DNA of 64,000 bases from Diogma glabrata. Its lineage: Eukaryota > Arthropoda > Insecta > Diptera > Cylindrotomidae. The notes below the pieces were generated by a model. It was not told where the DNA came from. It did no database searches and saw only the letters and a program-made list of their open reading frames with translations. The translations under genes were made by a program, and so were the position numbers. The stretch covers positions 380,818,768 through 380,882,767 of the forward strand of contig OY856186.1 of assembly GCA_963693315.1 (NCBI GenBank), given 5' to 3'. Below, piece by piece: positions 22,054 to 34,600 of this stretch; the stretch's first letter is position 1, and each line of letters begins with the position of its first letter.

Positions 22054-24204
22054 GAAATATATGAAAAATTGAAAAAAATTACAAAACAAAAAATACTGAT
22101 CCCTCTATGCGCTGGTTTTAATCTCTTTCTTCATTTTAAGCATTTTGTATTACTGTGTTGTCAAAATCTTTCCGTTGATACTTGGTTTAACTAACTGTTT
22201 TGGTTGTTATACTTACTTAGATTCAAATACTAAAATCAGCGAACATCTATTTGTCGTTAAAATAGATTGACATGCTTGTTGAATACCAACTTAATTGTTT
22301 ATCGAATTTTACATACAAATATTTTTGGAGCATTTAAAAGGATCTAATATGTGACTGTGTTTACTGTTTAAATAATAATACTAGTTCAAATTGTAGATTT
22401 TATATATTTATGGATCAAGAAAAACAAAAACGTCCCCAAAAATGATATCCTGCATATGCTACTAAAAATATGGACGACACTAAAATTTGTCTTATAAACT
22501 TCTTTGATTTGGATTTATAATATACAAAACTTCACGGTGCGAATTGAAACAATTGCTGTTCTTTTTACTTATGAGTTTAGAAGTAACATTAAAAGTGATT
22601 TATCAAGCAATGATTCCAAAATAAGCATACCGCCATAAACAAATATTTTCAATTTCAATCAATTCAATTCTATTGAATTAAAAGTATACGTGTGTATATA
22701 AGAAGTGTGTCATAAATAATACATGCGATAATGGTTTCCATCCACCCTTACCAAAATCTCTGTATTTCTGTGCCTATCATCTAAAAAATATCAAACTATC
22801 ACAATAAAATAAAACTCAGTGTTTAATTAAAGAAAAGGATTTTTGTATAATCTAATAACTCATAAAACTGTTGGTATTGTTATGTCCCCTAAAAACGTAT
22901 TACTTTTATGTAATTACCGGGAAGCATTAGTTTAGATATTAAATTAGACAGGACGAAATGTCTGACATTTATGTATATTTTTTTCCGATTTTGTTGTATA
23001 TTATGTTAATGTTTTGTTATGGGAAATACCCCATACTTATAATTTTTGTTACATTTTGAGGAGGGTCAAATGAAAATTTATTATGATAAGCTAATGTGAA
23101 AAATTTTTTTAGAGCTGAAAAAATAAAAAGATCTATATGTATAAATATTTATTTGGGTTTGTGAATGGATGGCTGATTTTTGGTTTCCGTATTTTAAATT
23201 AATATTATTCAGTATTTCTATTATCACCTTAATTTATTTTAAATGTTTGTACAAAACTATGCACATTTTTATAAAAATAATAACTTGGAGAACAAGAAAA
23301 GAAATAATTTTCGAGTGTGTGTTGTAATTGTTAAATTAGTTAAAAATAACAACATGTATATCGAATAGTAAATTGATCCTAATATATTCAATGATTAAAA
23401 AAAATATAATAAAAAATTAATTTAACGCCCTAGGAAACAAACTAAAACTTGGAAAACAAGTAATAAAATAAGTCACACACATCAAAAGGAAGATTTACTA
23501 ATCGCTAATCGGATGTGTGAAATTTATTTTTTAGTGTTTAGATGGTGACTAATTAAGCAACCCTTAAATTTATTTTAAAAACTATTATCTATTAAAAATT
23601 ATTAACTTTTTAAAATTTTTGACCTACTGCGATAATCTGAAGAGGTTTTGTGTCAGATTACTAGATTGTAATGTTTTAAAAAATGAATATTGACCCGTGT
23701 AAGAGGGCCAAGGGGCCAAGCCCGAGCACAGCTTTCGGGGATTGTGCCAGGCTTAAAATTTTCAAATGGCCCAAGGTTGGACGATGTCCTAGGGCCAAGT
23801 GTACAAATAAGACTTGGGCCAGGTGTACCAAACCAATTTTTTCCCAGACCTCCTTTAAATGTGTGGAACATGTGGAAATGTGTTGTGGAAAGAGTAATAA
23901 AGATAAACAAAATATGGCTTGCACATGTTTACAGTGCATTAGACTGGTGAATAACGCGTATTATAATAAACTGAAACTTGGTTCAGTCTAGGCATTTATA
24001 ACTGGCCCAGGCTTGGTTCGCCAATACGGGACCGAGATTGGTTCGTTGTTTAATATTGGTGACTCCTACCCGGGTGATATTTTTTATTTGTATGTTGTTT
24101 ATAGTTTGAATAACACTGCGATGTATCTTCGAATGTTAGCTCCTGCTAGCGGTTGCCGGATATAAGCAAGGTCAGGCGATGTAATCACCAGTTCATCTGT
24201 AGCA
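22054..24204. other. no gene seen; one GC-richer island
   Basis: About 2.1 kb shared with copy B (46460-49357, which also holds a 702-bp insertion). 23690-24080 is richer in GC with repeated gggccaag and ggcccaggcttgg words on both strands. Four mutually overlapping frames there reflect the repeats rather than a gene. Probably an old unclassified element. Confidence 0.4.
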
Positions 24205-24902
24205 ATACTGTTATGTTATGTTTATTTTTAATACAAAGTGTTGAGTCGTAGGAATTACAAAATGTGTCACAAAAACACATAGATACCTTTTAAAACCTAG
24301 GTCCCACAACAACATGCGTTCTGAGGTGATGGTGGACGCTTTTTTTTTAAATGTTTGTGGATTGAAGGCACTCGAGACTATTGCTTCAGGCAAGGCATTA
24401 CATTTGTACGATGTACGCACAAAGAAGTCCCTTGCGAAGAAATCCCAACTGTTTGCACAAACCGATTGACGAAAACGGAGAAATGTTTGAGGATATGTTT
24501 CAGGCATAGCGGATCTGATTTTATCCGAACACTGCTGGTGAAGATATTTATAAAAAACAACGAGATCAGCAACAGTGCGACGATGTTGTAGGGAATCAAG
24601 ATTTAATGTTAAATTTCGATCACCAACAATTCGTATAGTACGCTTTTGAACAAAAGACGTTTCAGTCCAAAAGAGCCAGGATGGTAACAGGTGCAGCGCC
24701 CCAAACTTGACAACAATACTCCATATAGAACTTACAAATGTGGAGTGATTGATCCGGAATAAAATAATTTTTACATCTATTGAGGAGGCCGAATTTTCTT
24801 GATGCGCTCGTTCCCATGGGCATTATATGATCGTTCCAGAGTAAGTCATTGGCAATTGTGACTCTGTGAATAAACGAATGCTTTCACATTTGTCTATTTG
24901 GT
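24205..24902 (-). pseudogene. LINE 3' fragment, cut by RTE element (copy A)
   Basis: Minus-strand copy of the CR1/Jockey-like family. 24507-24211 reads SxxARDFFVRTSYKCNALPE and FKRYLCVFVTHF, matching the C-terminus and 3' UTR of the LINE at 2090-5745. It stops in the middle of the reverse transcriptase region at 24902, where a CT microsatellite and the RTE element start. Copy B continues the same element to 52458. Confidence 0.85.
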
Positions 24903-24921
24903 CTCTCTCTCTCTCTGGCAT

Positions 24922-26335
24922 TTACATCCCATGAAGGGATTTTGCCGTCTGTGCCACCAGCTTCCAATCATCTCGTTCCATGACCAGTTGACCCCAGTTT
25001 CGACATCCTATATCACGAAGGTCTTGGATGATGTCATCACGCCAGCGTTGTCTAGGTCTTCCTCTTCGACGAACACCAGCTGGTTGTTGTTGGGACGCTT
25101 TTTTTATCATTCTATCTAATGGAGCCCTTTCTACATGACCAAACCATCTGATCCGGTTAGATTTAATGAATCCGATTACATCGCAGCCTCCAAGAAGCTG
25201 TCTGATTTCGTGATTCATTCGGATTCTATACTGATTTTCAGCAACTTTACATGGACCATAAATTGTTCGTATGACCTTCCTCTCGAATGTTGATAAAATT
25301 CTACAATCGGAGGAAGTCAGTGTCCAGCTTTCACTTCCAAATGTAAGCACAGGTCGAATTAATGCTTTGTAAAGTGTGAGTTTACACGACCGCGAAAGAT
25401 GTTTTGATCGCAGAAGTTTTGAGTATGCGTAGAAAACTCTGTATGCAGCAGAGACACGGGCTTTGATATCTGCCTGCATGTCATTTGACGATGTTATTAC
25501 AGACCCGAGGTATTTGAAGTTTTCCACGCGTTCCACTTCGTAGTCGCCAGTATCCAGATTTCCGGGAGGTATGTTCTTAGATGTTGTTAACACTTTAGTT
25601 TTGCCGGTGTTGATGCATAATCCAAGTCGTTTAGCACTTCTTTCAAGCTGAGAGAGACTATCTTTAATATCGCTCGTTCTACGTCCGAGAAGCACAATAT
25701 CATCTGCGTAGCCAAGAACTTGACTAGATTTATTATATATGCAGTTTTGCGTCTCAATTCGGCTTTTTCTTATCGCGTACTCTAGCGCCAAATTAAACAG
25801 TACAGGCGCGAGTGCATCACCTTGTCGAACACCTGATGTTATATCGAAAGGATCAGAAACTGACCCTTCGATTACTATTCTACAATTTGATCCCGATGTT
25901 GTGAGTTTGCACAGAGAAACAAGTTTCTCTGGGATACCAAGGCATATGAGTGCGGACCAGAGGTTGTCGCGGATGATACTATCATATGCTTGCCTGAAAT
26001 CAACGTAGAGCTGGTGAATGCTGATGTTGTACTCCCAACATTTTTCCAGAATCATCCTTAATGTAAAACATTGATCTGTGGTTGAGCGGTTGGGACGAAA
26101 ACCACACTGATAGTCACCGATGATAGATTCGGCGAACGGGATGAGTCGAGAAAGTACAACATTAGCTAGTATTTTATATGCAGTGTTCAACAGTGCGATG
26201 CCACGATAATTTTCACACTTTAGACGGTCACCTTTCTTATGTAGCGGAACAATGAGAGCTGTTTTCCATCCAGCAGGTAGTTCTTCTTGGTCCCAGATTG
26301 CAAGAATCAGATCGTATATACGTGAGACCAGAGCG
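24922..26335 (-). pseudogene. RTE reverse transcriptase half of pol
   Basis: The frame is open from about 26335, reading WDQEELPAGWKTALIVPLHK and ENYRGIALLNTAYKILANVV, and runs to the stop at 24922. Motifs: GFRPNRSTTD, VDFRQAYDSI, GVRQGDALAPVLFN and the catalytic YADD, then the RTE C-terminal tail RIRWFGHVERAP and GRPRQRWRDDI. There is no ATG at its start because frameshifts near 26325 and 26440 detach it from the endonuclease half. Otherwise intact, so the element is fairly young but not autonomous. Confidence 0.87.
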
Positions 26336-26425
26336 CTCCTCCATTTTTCAAAAGTTCAGCGGGAATTCCATCGAAACCTGGTGATTTGCCATTTTTCAGT
26401 TTTTTAATTGCAGCTTCCACTTCCT

Positions 26426-27949
26426 CTATTGCTGGGTAAGGGACAAAATCTCCTCAGTTGATGGAGCAATTGCTCGAATAGGATGAACTTCATTCGTCCT
26501 ATTCAATAGGTCTTGAAAGTGGGATCGCCACACTGCCAGCACATCACGTTCACTTGTTGTAAGTTCATTATTTTCATTTTTGATGGCTGTAGATCTTGGG
26601 TGGAAATCTTTTGTCAGATTCCTTGCATTGGCAAAGCACTCTTTTGAATTTCCGCTGGCCGCATGTTGGTTGATGTCTTCAATGCAGCTCTTCATGTGTT
26701 CGCGTTTCTTTTTACGTAGAAGTTTTGCTGAGACTTTCCTGGCGCATAGATAATCAGATTGGGAGCTTCGGGTGTTCCTTGTTAACCATTTTTCTCGCAG
26801 TTTTTGTTTATTTTCAACGGATTGGCGGCATTCGTCGTCAAACCATTCGTTGTGTGATTTCGGTGGTCGTTTTCCGATTGTAGTTTGTGCTGCGGCTATA
26901 ATGGTTGATTGAAGCGTTTGCCATTCTTCTTGTATGTTAAATGGCATCTCAGAAGAGATGTCATGCTCTTCTATGCTTTGCGTTACAATTTCCTGATATC
27001 TGTTCAGCGTTTCCGGATGTTTAAATGCATCGACGTTCCAGCGCACGGTCTTTTTTGCTTGTCTATTAAATGTAGATGATAATTTGCACTTGTATTTAAA
27101 GATGACAAGCATATGATCAGTGTCCATATCAGCACCTCTGTATGATCGAACGTCAGTTACACTTGTGGAGTGTCTCTTAGAAATCATGACGTGATCGATT
27201 TGATTTTCCGTTCTTCCGTCATTTGATTTCCACGTTGCCTTGTGGATTCTCTTGTGAGGGAAGAAAGTGCTGGAAATTACTAGATCATACATCATAGCCA
27301 GCTCGGCTGCGCGAAAACCGTTATTGTTGCTGGTATGATGCAAGCTGTTAGGGCCGGTATGTGTTTTAAGTTCTGCAATCCTACCGATTTGAGCATTAAA
27401 GTCACCTACCACGATTTTTATATCGTGCCGCGGGATTTTATTGATGACTTCTTCGAGTTCTAGGAAGAACAGGTCTTTAATATCATCTGCTTTATCTTCA
27501 GTAGGTGCATGAACATTGACGATCGTTACATTGAATTTTTGCGTGCGGATTCTCAGTGTGCATAACCGCATATTAATTGGGCAGAAGTCGATAACATGCT
27601 GATTCACGCGACGGTGTATAAGAAAGCCAACTCCAAATTCTCCTCCGTTTTGATGACCGCAATAATAAAGAGTGTATCCTTTCGCTGTTTCATGGATTCC
27701 ACTACCTGGCCATCTTAGCTCTTGTAATGCCACTATATCTAGTGTGTAGCTCTCGACTTGTTGTGTGAGTTTTAGGAGATCTCCTGGTCTTCTGAGGCTT
27801 AGCACGTTCCAGGTTCCCATTTTTAAATCGTAGTCCGGGTACAGTTTCCGAGGTCGTTCCAATAATGATTCCGAGATATTCCGAGGCCTGTGTACAGAAT
27901 TCATGACAATAATTTTTTTACGGAAATGGGGTGTTAGCCCTTCGCCCAA
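26426..27949 (-). pseudogene. RTE endonuclease half of pol
   Basis: 507 residues from ATG 27949. Endonuclease motifs: GTWNVLSL (about 45-52), IVALQELRW with the metal-ligand Glu (about 72-80), VVGDFNAQIG (about 180-189), NQIDHVMISK (about 249-258) and TDHMLV (about 277-282). This is the apurinic-endonuclease-like fold of RTE elements, often mislabelled in insect annotations as craniofacial development protein 2. A linker follows (IATQ-type, rich in charged residues). The frame ends at TQQ; the next bases on the minus strand continue as EEVEAAIKKLKNGKSPGFDG in another frame, so there is a frameshift near 26440. Confidence 0.87.
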
Positions 27950-28009
27950 CCCAAATTTTCGTGAATGGGTTCGTTCTGCATCTTAAGGTCACCAGAAACA
28001 ACCTTTTTA

Positions 28010-28165
28010 CACGTTTATATAGCGAGCCGCTTGATCCAAGTCAGACGCCCGCTGCAAGCCGCCCCTAACATGGAGAACAGACGCTTTCTACACATTTATA
28101 TAGCGAGCCGCTTGATCCAAGACAGACGCCCGCTCCAAGCCGCCCCTAACATGGAGAACAGACGC
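28010..28165 (-). repeat. two ~80-bp tandem repeats in the RTE 5' region
   Basis: tatatagcgagccgcttgat and aacatggagaacagacgct each occur twice in the same order. They lie upstream of the endonuclease start on the minus strand, where tandem promoter monomers are known in other LINEs; a promoter role here is inference. Confidence 0.7.
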
Positions 28166-28369
28166 TTGAGTTGCATTGGTTTTATGGCGCCAATGACTCG
28201 CCATGGTGCAGAATCATTGAGTATAAGCAGTATTTACTCTGCCCCTCTCAACTACACCAACCTAATTCTGTTAGCGTTACCCAGGTAGCACGGCGTGGAC
28301 GTAGAATTTCGGATTTTCGCTACAATACCTAAAGTTATTATTACTATTATTTCGAAAAACTACTTGGAT

Positions 28370-28757
28370 AATAGTTATTTGTTTAACTAGGCAGCAAAGT
28401 AGTAGATTGACTGCCGCGGCTGATAGTTCATAGCCGAGCGAGCGAGGCTAGGAATTCAGCCAAGGCAGTCAATCTACCTTGCTGCCGAGTTGAACATATA
28501 ATTTTTTCTCCGATTAATTACAATGATATGTAATTTAATAATTATTACTTTAAAAATAAAGCAAAATTTTAAAAGTGAAAAAAAAAATCGATTAAAAAAA
28601 TTTTTTTTTTAATCGCAATATCTGTTTATTTCTATGAAGTCTAATTATTTTGCTGCCTAGGCAGCAAAGTACTTGCTTTGCTGCCTAGGCAGGAAAAGTG
28701 CCACTTTGCTGACTGAAATAAGTCTGCAAAATTTATATTTGCTGTCTATCGGAGAAA
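28370..28757. mobile_element. ~388-bp insertion with GCAGCAAAGTA inverted repeats (copy B only)
   Basis: Copy A joins cttggata directly to aaataattttctc (near 339-350). Here the gap holds aggcagcaaagtag...aaggcagtcaatctaccttgctgcc, a palindrome of about 100 bases, then AT-rich DNA, then repeated gctgcctaggcagcaaagta words. Non-coding. Similar architecture to 42229-42734. Probably a MITE; termini and target duplication are not clear. Confidence 0.6.
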
Positions 28758-29314
28758 AAATAATTTTCTCAAAAAATATTTTACTATTTTGTTTAAATAT
28801 ATGTATTTTTATGTATGCAAATAATACAGCATCTTACTCCTACAACAAATCTTGTATGCAATTCGGGCATAAAGGGCATCTTTTTTGTTTTCGAGTGATT
28901 GTTTCTCTCGGCTTACGCCTCGAGCAACAATTTCACTCTCAAGCGGAAAAGACATATTTTAGGCCTTTAATACATAAATAGCTATTTCGGCAAACGGCTG
29001 TAAACTTTAAACTTTACACCCGCTTGGCAGAAGGTTAAAGTCTAATTCTTTTATATAACAAAGCGGCAGTAAAGTAACGCCATTTTTTCTTGTTTTACGG
29101 CGGCAATGAAGTAACTCATATTTTTACGGCGGTAGAAAAAGTGTCACCATTTTTTCCATATTTTTACGATATTTGTTATCTTTTCAAACAAATTGCATAA
29201 CTATCACAACAAAAAATAACAAGTATTTTGATTGGCTTATGAAATTTTGAATTGAAAGGTTCCTTTGAAAAAAAATTTAATTTTTTATATTATATTTAAT
29301 ATAATTTTTTTTTT

Positions 29315-29960
29315 GGATTTTTTGTATTAAATTTCTAGATATTACGATGTGTGAATTCATAGGATGAGAGAATATTTTGTCAACATCTAAGTCAACATTC
29401 TAATCACATCCCAAGTCACGAGTGTAAAGTCATTATTGATTGTTGTCAATCAATGCGAAACTTAATATCTGACGTAAAGTCAATTTATTGCTATATTTTT
29501 GGTTAGGAAATATAGACAATTTTAGGGGAATTTTTAAATTTGGATGGGTTTTTTGTGAACAATTAAGCTTAAGTACATATTGGAAATCACTTGAATTTTG
29601 CAATTCGAAATAACTTTTCATTTTCTCTAAAATTCCTTCAGAAAAAATATTTTTGTGTTTCGTGTCAGGATTCGAACTACATTCATCAGAGACACGTCGG
29701 CCGCTGTGGCTAATTTGTGTAAGACACACGGGATTTGAACATGTGTCTCTGATGAATGTAGTTCAAATCCTGACACGAAACAGCAATAAATTGACTTTAC
29801 GTCAGATATTAAGTTTCGCATTGATTGACAACAATCAATAATGACTTTACACTCGTGACTTGGGATGTGATTAGAATGTTGACTTAGATGTTGACAAAAT
29901 ATTCTCTCATCCTATGAATTCACACATCGTAATATCTAGAAATTTAATACAAAAAATTCC
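29315..29960. repeat. inverted repeat, ~180-bp arms (copy B)
   Basis: Copy B counterpart of the foldback at 904-1548, with arms about 29315-29494 and 29781-29960. Only a few bases differ between the copies, so the structure predates the duplication. Confidence 0.85.
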
Positions 29961-30082
29961 AAAGAAATGCAAATTCTAATATGTAATCATAGTTGAAAAA
30001 TTCAACTTAAGTAAATATGAAAAATGATGAAGTTTCAATTTAGAAATTACCTGAACATCAAAATTAAAATATGGTTCGTCAT

Positions 30083-30166
30083 CGGCCGCTGTGGCTAATT
30101 TGGGTAAGACACACGGGATTTGAACATGTGTCTCTGATGAATGTAGTTCGAATCCTGACACGAAAC
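30083..30166 (+). repeat. tRNA-like SINE head (copy B)
   Basis: Near-identical counterpart of 1673-1755 with the same A-box-like and B-box-like words, and the same inverted partner upstream at about 29659-29780. Confidence 0.4.
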
Positions 30167-30286
30167 ACAAAAAAAAATTTTTCTGAAGGAATTTTAGAGA
30201 AAATGAAAAGTTATTTCGAATTGCAAAATTCAAGTGATTTCCAATATGTACTCAAGCTTAATTGTTCACAAAAAACCCATCCAAAT

Positions 30287-30406
30287 ATAATATAATATTA
30301 TATATTATATATAATATATAATTAATTATATTATATATAATTTTTATATAATATATATAATATATATTTTTTATATAATATATAATATATAAAATATTAT
30401 ATCCAA
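30287..30406. repeat. TA-rich microsatellite (copy B)
   Basis: Counterpart of 1876-1995 with practically the same length and base order. Confidence 0.8.
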
Positions 30407-31190
30407 TATTTTATAGTATCTTTTTCTTGATTAACATATAATCTTGATTAATTAACTCAGTGATCAGACGCTTTGAAAATTGTTATACGATTAAGCTGCT
30501 CGCATAATAATAAATAAATAAATACAAATTGATAATAAATCATATCTATAACGATAATAAATCATATTTATAAAAATTTTGATGCATTAATTTCATATTT
30601 ATAAAAAATTTAAACGTTTGCCGAAAAAAATTGTGTATTTAATTCGGAACTAAAGTAACTTTTTGTGTTTCGTCTATTGTCTATAGCTGTCCAAAATATA
30701 TACTCAACACAAAAAGTAGCACGTTAGCTCCTAATTAAATAATATACTATTTATTAATCTCTAATGTATCATTTATAAACTCAGGTTTAATGAAATTTTA
30801 CAAAACAGTTTTAAAAAAAGTTTTAATAGCGTGTAGCATACATGAATCCTTAATGCAATACATGAATCCTTTGTGTTTTTCTTTTCAATGAAAATGTATT
30901 TGCCTCATTACTTGTACGACTTTTTTGCAATTTTAAATTTGTTTCAACTGGTTCTTTAAATTTTTGAATTTTGTTACTATCGTAAATTTTTCTTTTTTAG
31001 ATTTAGGGGAACATCCTAATGTAGCTGTAGAAACTGTTGAAGTATCATTTATCGATTCTACCAAAACCCCTGATATTCAAAGTCTGATTCTTTTTCTAAC
31101 ACAGAAAAGTGGTGAGCCTATAGCACCAAATATAAAAAAATTTTGCGCCATCTTGAAATATAAAAATCCATATAAAAAAAATTTAATTGA

Positions 31191-31698
31191 TGAAATTTAA
31201 TTGATGATGAAATGCACTAAACTGTTGATTAATCTCGTTCACATATGTTGGTAACAGTCGTGCACATATTGGCTTCTACTTTATACATTTGCTCATAATC
31301 CGAAGTTACTTACAGAATGCAATATAATTATCTTCGTTCTACTTTAAATTAACATATCACCACAGAGCCACTCCATAACTTAATTAATACCTGCAAAATT
31401 ACAGAATCTTAGCTTAAGCTCTTAGGTATGAATTTAATATAACAAACTATATAATTTCTTAAATAAAATAATTTATTAACCTAACATAATTAATTAATTA
31501 CATAACTTAACAACAATATATCATTTTATAAACTAGCTTAATAATATAATATAATAATGCAATATCCTAATTAATTACTTAAGTTTTTCTTAAATATAAA
31601 TGAGATCAATTCATGTACAATAATGCTCTCATTTTTTCCATGTATTTTAAAAGCTTGCTTTTTTTTGGAAATAAAAAAAAAAAAAAAAAAAAAAAAAA
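31191..31698 (+). mobile_element. ~500-bp poly-A retrocopy (copy B only)
   Basis: Interrupts the MITE remnant whose intact form is at 6355-6515. It ends in aaataaa followed by about 24 As, so it is a reverse-transcribed polyadenylated RNA or a truncated LINE/SINE end. No frame or known family seen. The duplicated target is blurred by A/T runs. Confidence 0.7.
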
Positions 31699-34600
31699 TC
31701 AAAAACACTAATCCATATTTTTGCAGATGGTTTTGGCATGACGTGATTTGGGTAGGCTTGCAGTAATTTTTGGTTTTACTATTGAAATCATATTAGATGG
31801 AATGATAATTCCATACAAAATTTTCCAAAAAAATTAACAAAATTATATTCTTCTCTTTCTGATTTCCCTAAGCTCAGAATAAACAATATAAAAAATATAT
31901 TACAAACTAAAGGTCGAAAGTCAAATGAACAAAACAGTTTAATGAAAAAGTTTTATATTCAATAAAAAAATAAGACTTCAAAAACTTTAACAACACCACT
32001 TCAAAATTTTTTTTATAAAATATGTAAATATAAACGAATTTGACGGTTTGGCAAATATTTATTTTCTTGCAGTTGGCGCTCTCAAATAACAAAAAATGAA
32101 ACAGAAAATATTAAACTTTATATATTTAAACTGCTCTAACATCTGTGAGACATGTTTACGAACGAAAAACGTTTTTATCTCGCGTAGGAAATGCAATTTT
32201 TTCTTTGATAGTAATATATAATCGATATTTACTATAAATTATAAAGTTAGAAATCGACAACAAAACGTTCAAAATTCGTATTCTATTTTTTCATGATTGC
32301 GTTGCTTAAAATACTTTTGTAAAATTATATGAAAAACCATAGCAACTACAATTTGTTATTTTTTTTACACTAGTGGAATAGACTTTTCACTTGTTATCAT
32401 AGAAAAACAATATTTTACAAACGGCACCAAAAGTTTTTCAGCATCTGCAACATTGAATGATCGAAAACCAAATGTGTTGCTATTTTAGATAGCAATATTA
32501 GCCTTCCATAGTTTAAAGTTCGGTAGGTTTTTCATATGTTGTCTTACATGTTCTGTGGTAAATTTGAGCGGAAAAAACATCAAAAATATAAATTCAGCAG
32601 TTTTTTAAAGACCTTTAATACACAATGTACAAAAACAAAACCAATAAAAAGAAATGATATCTTATGTGACGCAATTGGCAGCGGAAAAACAACAAATACA
32701 TAAATTTAGCAGTTTCTTATTCGGGTTTAATACACAACGTAAAATTACAAAACCAAAAAATGATACGTTTTGTCTAGCAAATTGAATACTGTTATAGTAA
32801 AAACATATCATTTATCTATTCAAACTAAAATTTGCAGTAAAACTACCAAGTGACAGAAATGTATTTAAACATGTCATGTTTAATTTTTTATTTCAATTTT
32901 ATCAATGATAATATTTGTGGAAAAGCAAATGTCTAGTCAAACAAAATGTCTTAAAAATGTTTGGCCTTGTTTCGGTGGTCGATACAGCTATGTTTACAAA
33001 GTATAAATTTATTTCCCATCGGCACCCAAATGTACAATGCCTTATTTGATTGGTAATCTGAAACGAGAGAAGTACAAAACAAAACGGAAGAAACTGTCTC
33101 CTCAAAGAGTTTTCGCGTTTGTTTTGTACTTTTCTCGGTTATTTTTTGGCATCTCACAGTTATGACTACATACAAAATTGCATTTAAGAGGTTTTAGTCT
33201 TAGCTAAAAGAAAATTCTTTGGTATGATGTATAGCTTCCTTCCACCTGTATAGCTTCCAAATTTTTTAGATAAAATAAGTCTTTTAATAGTTAAGAAAAT
33301 ATGTTTTATATTGTATTGTCTGTTTTCCGTCCTTTTTTCAGCTTTTTAGTGTTAAAACATGTTACAATTTTAAATGTAAAGAATATTTATGTAGTTTGAG
33401 CCATAGAATCGCTAAAATAATGATACAATGGTCGAATAATGTTATACAAAATTTGATTTTCTCATGGTAAGGCGTAAGATAAGTGCTCGTCAAAATTTTA
33501 GTTTGACCTGTTTTTTTTTGAGTAATTTTTTTTTGTTGTATTAAAAAACTCGCAAATTTCTACAAAATTTATGATGTATTAAAAAACTCGCAAATTTCTA
33601 CAAAATTTATGATATTGTTTTTGATTTTAACCAAATTATTAAAAACTTTCGAAAATTGCATAGATGTAGTTTTGCTTATAACTAATTTTCTTTTTAAAAT
33701 TTGTTTGATATCTGTTTGTAATTAGTGCTTATTTCAACTAATCTGATACACCCGTTTCTTCTTGTACACACAGCTGTTTGTTCAATAAATCTGCCTATTT
33801 CTAATGTCCACCCAGCCGCTTGAAATTTTTGTTTTTTCATATGATGGTTGTGTTTGATCGTTTTCTCTAATATGTAATTGTCAATTCAAAATATGAACTG
33901 AATATGCTAGGTATTAACAGTTGATGAAAGAAAAACAAAGAATTAAATTGAAGTACGTGAAAAATAACATCAAACTTGTAATAACGATAAAAAAATAAAT
34001 TGTTACTAATATATTCAAAGATTAAAAAGATTCAAATAAAAAGAAATTTTAAGTTACACACTTTCATTGGAAGCGAACTAAGAACTGAATTTGTTTGGGA
34101 CAAAACCCTTTTCCATATTTTTATTCACAAATTTCTGTACTATGAATATTATTTGTATTTTTTATATTTTCTTATAATTTTTTATAATGCAAAACGAACA
34201 CCAAATATTTTATGATTATTATTTAAATGGTTTTCATTTTTATATTGATTAAAATGATCACGTTGTGTATCGTACACAAAACACAGACTGTTTTTATCCA
34301 ATATGACTCACAATTTAAAATTAATGTAAGAATATCGTTTTCACAAACCCTATTGCCAAACAAACAAAACAAGTACAATTTTAACCCAGAATTTTTCGAC
34401 CTCGGTTTTATTAAATGAATTTTGATATCTTGTTTGATGGAATTGCCTTTAATTTTTTTTTAAAAATTCATTCAACTTCTAATCACTATTGATCACTATT
34501 CCACTATAAAGCATAATTTAATCAATATATTTATAATATTAAATTAAAAAAAAAAATGTAGAATTAATTTCAATGTATTATACAACAAAATTAAAATGCA

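Larger units (their letters stand above)
296..24902 (+). repeat. copy A of a ~24.6-kb direct duplication
   Basis: From the word aatacctaaagtt onward, base order matches 28325-50074 with few substitutions. For example, the frames at 1022-1318 and 29433-29729 differ by one residue. The match breaks at 24902, where an RTE element begins. Inside, copy A differs from copy B by discrete insertions: LINE 2090-5745, mini-element 12473-12506, MITE unit 11432-11699, foldback right arm about 16742-17134 and hairpin 21495-22047. It may be a real segmental duplication or an uncollapsed allele. Confidence 0.9.
24903..28322 (-). mobile_element. RTE-clade LINE between the two duplicate copies
   Basis: The 3' end (low coordinates) carries a short (AG)n tail instead of poly-A, as RTE elements usually do. 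Two coding blocks give endonuclease then reverse transcriptase. The 5' region contains two ~80-bp tandem repeats (about 28010-28165). The 5' boundary is uncertain; copy B sequence begins at 28325. I see no target duplication: flanks at 24890-24902 and 28310-28325 do not match. Confidence 0.85.

Noticed and set aside
23683..23991. Cys-rich 102-residue frame on the plus strand with overlapping frames in three other phases
   Set aside because: It sits in a GC-richer block of repeated gggccaag words. Four overlapping frames of similar length on both strands are a composition effect, and the frame is not of any family I know.
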